A stretch of DNA of 64,000 bases from Chryseobacterium sp. G0162. Its GTDB lineage: Bacteria; Bacteroidota; Bacteroidia; Flavobacteriales; Weeksellaceae. Made by a program: the position numbers and the translations under genes. The notes below the pieces were generated by a model. That model searched no databases. It was given only the letters and a program-made list of their open reading frames with translations, and was not told where the DNA came from. How positions within the stretch are numbered: the first letter of the stretch is position 1; each line of letters starts with the position of its first letter. The stretch lies in contig NZ_CP033922.1 of the NCBI RefSeq assembly GCF_003815715.1, positions 2,510,001-2,574,000 on the forward strand, in the 5' to 3' direction. Of the stretch, positions 59,743 to 64,000 are shown piece by piece.

Positions 59743-61257
59743 TTATCTATTCAATTCCAGTAAGGGGTCAATGTATTCTCTGTCGTTACTCAACCTTGGA
59801 ACCTTATTTTGTCCACCAAGTTTTCCTCTAGATTCTAGCCAATGATAGAATAGGTTGTCCTTGGCAATATGAACGATAGGTCTTCTAAGCGTCATATTAT
59901 TGTATCTTTTCGCTTCATAATCCGAATTGATTTTCTTCAGATGTTGGTCAAAAGCATCAATGAAGCTATCAAGGTTATCAGGATATTGGCTGAATTCAAA
60001 GATCCATTCATGAGCACCTCCTTCATTTTCTTTCATAAAAACCGGAGCCCCTGTAAAATCTGTAATTTGAGCGCCGGTTAGCTCACAGGCTCTGGATAAG
60101 GCAGATTCTACATTGGTAATCATTAGTTCTTCTCCAAAAGCATTGATATAGTGCTTGGTTCTTCCTGTTATTTTTATTCTGAAAGGATTAATAGAAGTAA
60201 ATACAACAGTGTCTCCAATCAGGTATCTCCAAAGTCCACCGTTGGTAGTGATCACCATGGCATAGTTTTTTCCGATTTCCACATCTTCCAGGCTTACGAC
60301 TTTTGGATTTGAAAAATGAAACTGATCCATAGGAATAAATTCATAGAATATACCATAATCAAGCATCAGAAGCATTTCATCACTGTTGGATCTATCCTGT
60401 ATCCCGAAGAACCCTTCCGAAGCATTGTATATTTCGTAGTAATTGATGTTTTTTCCGATGATCTTACGGTATTGTTCCCTGTAGGGCTTAAAACTGATTC
60501 CACCGTGAAAAAACACCTCTAAATTAGGCCATAGCTCTGAAATATTATCTACATTAGTCTCGGTCAATACCCTTTGTAAAAGAACCAACATCCAGCTGGG
60601 TACGCCAAGGATACTTCCTACATCTTCGTTTTTTACCTCAGAGGTGATAGCCCTAAGCTTGCTTTCCCATTCGCCCATCAAAGAAACCTTCTTGCTTGGA
60701 GTAGTTGTAATTTCTACCCAAAACGGAAGATTATCAATTAAAATTGCTGATAAGTCGCCAAATTTTGTATTAAAATCTGCGTATAACTCAGAACTTCCGC
60801 CTAAGCGTAAATTTTTATAATTAAAAAGCTGATTTTCCGGATGATTGTTGGCGTAAATGGAAACCATGTCTTTTCCTGCCTTCATATGGCAGTATTCAAG
60901 GCTTTCTGCAGAAATAGGAATGAATTTGCTTTTAGCATTCGTTGTTCCTGAAGATTTGGCAAAATGTTTAATCAGCCCTGGCCAACTTACGTCTTTTTGG
61001 CCCTGTCTTGCTTTTTCAATATAAGGCTCCATTTCTTCATACGTAACAATAGGAACTTTATTTTTAAAGTCCTGATAACTTGAGATAGAATTAAACCCGT
61101 ACTGCTTACCATATTCTGTATCTTCCGCATGAAACAGCTGGGAAAATAATATACCCTTCTGAGTTTCAATGGGATGATCCATGAAATTTTGTATCTGGTC
61201 TATCCTCTGACGGATGAACCAGTTGACTACAGTATTAAAAAGTGCTTTGGTTGCCAT
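59743..61257 (-). CDS. GH3 auxin-responsive-promoter-family protein
   Basis: A 504-residue protein. The adenylate-forming fold shows the ATP/AMP P-loop AKSSGTTNAKSKFIP (about 93-107), the region YNASEGFFGIQD (about 293-304, AMP contact) and IKITGRTKHYINAFGEELM (about 349-367). Plant GH3 enzymes join an acyl acid to an amino acid; bacterial members are of unknown substrate and common in Bacteroidota. The -7 box TATATTTG ends only 5 bp before the ATG, so its mRNA may have no leader. It is convergent with the lipoprotein gene. Confidence 0.9.
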   Translation of the reverse strand: MATKALFNTVVNWFIRQRIDQIQNFMDHPIETQKGILFSQLFHAEDTEYGKQYGFNSISSYQDFKNKVPIVTYEEMEPYIEKARQGQKDVSWPGLIKHFAKSSGTTNAKSKFIPISAESLEYCHMKAGKDMVSIYANNHPENQLFNYKNLRLGGSSELYADFNTKFGDLSAILIDNLPFWVEITTTPSKKVSLMGEWESKLRAITSEVKNEDVGSILGVPSWMLVLLQRVLTETNVDNISELWPNLEVFFHGGISFKPYREQYRKIIGKNINYYEIYNASEGFFGIQDRSNSDEMLLMLDYGIFYEFIPMDQFHFSNPKVVSLEDVEIGKNYAMVITTNGGLWRYLIGDTVVFTSINPFRIKITGRTKHYINAFGEELMITNVESALSRACELTGAQITDFTGAPVFMKENEGGAHEWIFEFSQYPDNLDSFIDAFDQHLKKINSDYEAKRYNNMTLRRPIVHIAKDNLFYHWLESRGKLGGQNKVPRLSNDREYIDPLLELNR

Positions 61258-61262
61258 TCCAA

Positions 61263-61270
61263 CAAATATA
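61263..61270 (-). promoter_or_regulatory. -7 box TATATTTG of the GH3 gene
   Basis: On the minus strand TATATTTG ends 5 bp before the ATG at 61257. With the usual start-site distance this predicts a leaderless mRNA. Confidence 0.6.
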
Positions 61271-61311
61271 ATGATATTTGAATGTTTAGAGAATTTTTTG
61301 TGAAGTTAAAT

Positions 61312-61342
61312 AAAAAAACCGCTACAAAATTTGTAACGGTTT
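61312..61342 (-). terminator. Terminator of the bacilliredoxin gene
   Basis: AAACCGCTACAAA / TTTGTAACGGTTT with one mismatch; on the minus strand a T-tract follows. Confidence 0.75.
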
Positions 61343-61362
61343 AGTATCTAGTTTATTGCTTA

Positions 61363-61773
61363 TTAGCAATACTCATCATAAGCAGCCTGAAGGTTAGCAG
61401 CAATTGCTCCTGCAGGATTTCCTTCAATGTGGTGTCTTTCCAGCATATGAACTAATTCTCCATCTTTGAAAAGTGCAACACACGGAGAGCTTGGCGGGAA
61501 TGGAGCAAGATGTTTTCTTGCTTCTGCTACAGCCTCAGTATCAAAACCTGCAAATACAGTAGTTAAATGATCTGGTTTTTTATCTCCTGTTAAAGAATAC
61601 ACAACTCCTGGTCTTGCGGCACCTGCCGCACATCCGCATACGGAATTGATAACTAATAATGTTGTTCCGGATTGCTTTAAAGCATCTTCTACCTGAGCAG
61701 GTGTTGTTAAATCCTGGAAACCTTTATCTGTAAGTTCAGCCTTCATAGGCATTACTAAATCTGTTGGATACAT
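61363..61773 (-). CDS. BrxA/BrxB-family bacilliredoxin
   Basis: A 136-residue thioredoxin-like protein with the CGC active site (Cys46-Gly-Cys48 in NSVCGCAAGAARPGV) typical of bacilliredoxins, which remove bacillithiol from oxidised proteins. Members outside Firmicutes may use another thiol. It has its own promoter (TAACTTTG, minus strand, 61796-61803) and terminator, so it is a single-gene unit. The N-terminus and the position of the motif fit the YphP/YqiW family. Confidence 0.92.
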   Translation of the reverse strand: MYPTDLVMPMKAELTDKGFQDLTTPAQVEDALKQSGTTLLVINSVCGCAAGAARPGVVYSLTGDKKPDHLTTVFAGFDTEAVAEARKHLAPFPPSSPCVALFKDGELVHMLERHHIEGNPAGAIAANLQAAYDEYC

Positions 61774-61795
61774 ATATTTTGTTTTTTTATCAATG

Positions 61796-61803
61796 CAAAG
61801 TTA
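61796..61803 (-). promoter_or_regulatory. -7 box TAACTTTG of the bacilliredoxin gene
   Basis: Minus strand TAACTTTG, 22 bp before the ATG at 61773. Confidence 0.65.
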
Positions 61804-62228
61804 AACAATTCTTTACGTTTGTTCAATATATAATAACTATGAATGGATTAGGTATATAAAATTAACTGAATATTAATAATATAACAATATTCATAAAAAT
61901 GTGAATTAAAATTAGGAATAATGAAATATTATTATTAAATTTGAAATGATTCTGAAAAACAAACGACCATGAAAAAAACATTTAGGCTTTCCCTCAAGCA
62001 ATCAATCACTTAATACTGTCTGAAATATGATCGTATCTAAACTCTTTTTTAAAGTTTTTTGAATCAAAAAGACGAATAGACTTTAATATCCAAAAAATGA
62101 AGCCCGAGACTCAACAGTCCCGGGCTTCTTAATCAAATCGATATGCAAAGGTTGTATATCCTTAGTTATGGAATGAGATACGTGTTTGTGAGATTCGAAA
62201 TCGCTCCGAACCCCAGAACTCGATCACA
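61804..62228. other. Intergenic region with an orphan promoter-like unit
   Basis: About 425 bp without a long gene. A plus-strand TAAATTTG (61936-61943) is followed by a 14-codon frame at 61969-62013 (MKKTFRLSLKQSIT) and, 85 bp later, by the hairpin at 62099-62128. This could be a small RNA or leader-peptide unit. The rest is AT-rich. Confidence 0.45.
62092..62128 (-). terminator. Terminator of the YqeY gene
   Basis: GAAGCCCGAGACT / AGTCCCGGGCTTC (one mismatch) with a CAAC loop; on the minus strand it is followed by ATTTTTTGG. Confidence 0.75.
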
Positions 62229-62675
62229 TTATGAAAGGAGCTTTTTAACCATCTCGGAAATACTTTTTCCATCTGATTTTCCAGCTAATGCTTTGGAAGC
62301 AGCTCCCATTACCTTCCCTAAATCTTTAATAGACTCAGCTCCGGTTTCTGAAATTATGTTTTTAATTTCTGTTTCTAATTCTTCTGCAGAAAGCTGTTTC
62401 GGTAAAAACTTCTCAATGACTTTCATCTGAGCTTCTTCCACTTCAGCAAGGTCCTGTCTTCCCTGAGCAGAAAACTGCTCAAAAGAGTCTTTACGCTGCT
62501 TAATCATTCTCTGAAGAATAGCAATTTCCTGTTCTGCGGAAACTTCAGCCCCTCTGGCTTCTGTTTGTAAAAGAAGAATTTGAGATTTTACAGCACGAAG
62601 GGAATCCAGAGCAACTCTGTCTTTCTCTCTCATAGCTGTTTTTATTGCTTCGCTTATTGTATTTTCTAAACTCAT
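62229..62675 (-). CDS. GatB/YqeY-domain protein
   Basis: A 148-residue helical protein starting at MSLENTISEAIKTAMREKD; the longer frame to 62750 adds 25 residues from a repeat-rich intergenic region. The signature KGKSDGK-like end (GAASKALAGKSDGKSISEMV) is that of the YqeY family, related to the tail domain of GatB that contacts tRNA. In Bacteroidota it typically follows ftsZ, as here, with 119 bp between. Its role is unknown; a tRNA-related one is assumed from the fold. Confidence 0.92.
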   Translation of the reverse strand: MSLENTISEAIKTAMREKDRVALDSLRAVKSQILLLQTEARGAEVSAEQEIAILQRMIKQRKDSFEQFSAQGRQDLAEVEEAQMKVIEKFLPKQLSAEELETEIKNIISETGAESIKDLGKVMGAASKALAGKSDGKSISEMVKKLLS

Positions 62676-62705
62676 AATTATAATTTGAAAATCTGAAAAT
62701 GAAAC

Positions 62706-62767
62706 AATTTGAAAATTATTATTTTGCTGCAATGGGGTTATCGTTCCCACAGAATAATTTTCAAATT
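62706..62767. repeat. Inverted repeat between yqeY and ftsZ
   Basis: A perfect 15-bp stem (AATTTGAAAATTATT / AATAATTTTCAAATT) with a 32-nt centre, flanked by further TTTGAAAA/TTTTCAAA words. There is no T-tract. Confidence 0.65.
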
Positions 62768-62794
62768 CTCAAATTATATCATTTTCAAATTAAT

Positions 62795-64000
62795 TTAGTC
62801 TACGTCTTTATTTAAAAACCTGTTTTCTCTGATCTGCATAGAACCATTGTTGTCAGACATATACGTGTTGATATTTTGGTCTGAAGCATTAGTTCCGTCA
62901 ATAGAGATATTTTTTCTCTTGAAAGCAGGAATAGATTCGAATTCACTCGTGCTGTCAAAGCTTTGATAACGGGAATTGAATTCTTTTAATTTATTTCTTC
63001 TTTCAATTATCTTGTCCTGGTCGATCGTTTTGTTCACGAAAGTGAATTCTGATTCTTCTGTTTTCGGAGCTTCAACTTCTGTTTTGCTTTCAAAAGCAGG
63101 CTTTGTTTTAACTTTTGGTTCTTCTTTTTGATAGAAGGTTTCAATTTTCTGAGCAGGTTCTGCTACAGCACTTGCCGGAGCATTAAACTCTGCTTTAGGC
63201 TGTCCGTAATCTGTCTTAGGTTCATTCCTGATAGGCTCATTAACGAAGAAATTGAATTCAACCGGTTTCTCTTGTGAAGAATTGTTATTGAATACATTAC
63301 CAGACTGAGGGTCTTCTTTTTTATTATCAAAATCAAATGAGAAAGACTGAATTTCCAAATCGTTTGGATCTTCCTCTTCTTCAATAGAAAGTAGGCTATA
63401 TTCCTCCTGCTCATCTTCATTTCTCCATCCTTGTTCAGGAGTGTTAACTGTACTTTCTTCTTTATCAAAGAATTTTATTTCTGTTCTGATTTCCTCTTCC
63501 TCAATAATCATTTTTTTTTCGGTAGAAGTCACATTGAATGGAGTATCATGGTCCTCATCATCCAACCTGAAAAGGCTTTTTCCTCCGAAATCATGCGTTA
63601 TTTCAGGAGCAGACTCTCTTTCTTCTCTTGTTTTAAAAGGAGAAGATTTTGGGGACTCTAAATTATCGTTAAGACTGATTCTGATCTTTTCTGTAGGACC
63701 TGAAAATTTCTTATTATCATTAGAGAATCCTGTAGCGATAACAAGTACACTTACTGCATCTCCTAATTCTTCATCAGCACCCACCCCGAAAATAATATCT
63801 GCGGTATTTCCAGCTTCTTTCTGGATGTGGTCCATAATGATACCGATCTCGTCCATCGTAACTTCTTCAGCACCACTTCTGATCAACAATAGTACATTTT
63901 TAGCACCTGTAATCTTGTTATCATTCAATAACGGAGAATCCAATGCTTTTCTTACGGCTTCTTCAGCCTTATTTTCACCTGAAGCAGTACCTGTAGACAT
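62795..64000 (-). CDS. ftsZ: Cell division protein FtsZ, C-terminal part (gene leaves at the right edge)
   Basis: About 401 residues of the 3' part, open to the last base of the window. It starts inside the tubulin-like fold (MSTGTASGENKAEEAVRKAL, equal to the 'G(S/T)GxAxGExR' T7-adjacent region) and runs through the C-terminal subdomain (IRSGAEEVTMDEIG, IFGVGADEELGDAVSVLVIA). A long acidic disordered linker follows (about 120-340), then a C-terminal-peptide-like FESIPAFKRK, which would bind FtsA, and unusually 38 more residues ending in NKDVD. FtsZ forms the division ring. The ATG at 64000 is internal, not the start. Confidence 0.94.
   Translation of the reverse strand: MSTGTASGENKAEEAVRKALDSPLLNDNKITGAKNVLLLIRSGAEEVTMDEIGIIMDHIQKEAGNTADIIFGVGADEELGDAVSVLVIATGFSNDNKKFSGPTEKIRISLNDNLESPKSSPFKTREERESAPEITHDFGGKSLFRLDDEDHDTPFNVTSTEKKMIIEEEEIRTEIKFFDKEESTVNTPEQGWRNEDEQEEYSLLSIEEEEDPNDLEIQSFSFDFDNKKEDPQSGNVFNNNSSQEKPVEFNFFVNEPIRNEPKTDYGQPKAEFNAPASAVAEPAQKIETFYQKEEPKVKTKPAFESKTEVEAPKTEESEFTFVNKTIDQDKIIERRNKLKEFNSRYQSFDSTSEFESIPAFKRKNISIDGTNASDQNINTYMSDNNGSMQIRENRFLNKDVD

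Noticed and set aside
62193..62220. tRNA-like fragment (GATTCGAAATC...) after the YqeY gene
   Set aside because: No acceptor or anticodon stem can be built around it; it looks like chance.
1..64000. CRISPR arrays, prophage, insertion sequences, integrative elements
   Set aside because: No repeat-spacer array, transposase, integrase or phage structural gene is present; the tRNA genes show no flanking attachment-site duplication.

Overview
The window looks like a chromosomal segment of a Flavobacteriia species, most likely Chryseobacterium or a close relative (Bacteroidota, Weeksellaceae). The evidence is low GC, promoters with the Bacteroidota -7 box TAnnTTTG, almost no Shine-Dalgarno sites, GLPGLI and type IX sorting domains, SusC/TonB-type receptors with carboxypeptidase-like plug extensions, and the feoAB / ftsZ-yqeY / aat-DUF3127 neighbourhoods. 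I see no rRNA, CRISPR array, insertion sequence, prophage or replication origin.

Layout. 1-2264: 3' end of a Sir2 deacylase, an unknown gene, the RNA 2'-phosphotransferase kptA and a calcineurin-like phosphatase. 2432-10507: secreted or surface proteins (M14 peptidase, outer-membrane beta-barrel protein, GLPGLI protein), a JmjC-like cupin enzyme and a DinB protein. 10587-13081: iron(II) uptake operon feoA-feoB-Cys-rich peptide behind a palindromic operator. 13179-21095: MORN/YwqK protein, glmM, Crp-type regulator, quinone reductase, TPR protein, EamA exporter, aat, DUF3127. 21216-21904: five tRNA genes in a partly duplicated Leu-Gly-Leu / Leu-Leu array. 21968-26601: AraC regulator, siderophore receptor and PepSY protein. 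26604-36231: an XRE regulator divergent from a CesT/YbjN-like protein, PspA, YqiJ-like OB protein, flotillin and a 1599-residue AAA+ ATPase, which looks like an envelope-stress or membrane-remodelling system. 36298-40104: DUF389 protein, MocR regulator, acetyltransferase. 40181-49553: a putative organophosphonate locus (T9SS-secreted phosphatase/phosphodiesterase, phosphonatase-like HAD hydrolase, TIGR03364-like flavoenzyme, DUF5690 transporter-like protein, TonB receptor, XRE-cupin regulator). 49961-64000: two-component system, USP-like and DUF1275 proteins, mutL, rhomboid protease, two EEP nuclease/phosphatase paralogues, two lipoproteins, GH3 protein, bacilliredoxin, YqeY protein and the 3' part of ftsZ.

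The two most interesting systems are the PspA-flotillin-AAA operon and the phosphonate-like locus. Near the latter, a near-palindromic 15-mer (TTTACAAATAGTAAA) occurs three times at 20-21 bp spacing before the secreted phosphatase and once, inside a larger perfect palindrome, before the receptor operon. This suggests one regulon. The intergenic regions also hold several families of short repeats: heptads of the CCAGCTT type, CTATGTGGTT hairpins, TTTGCGCCTTTGCGTT inverted repeats and an AACCTATAAGGTTT palindrome.
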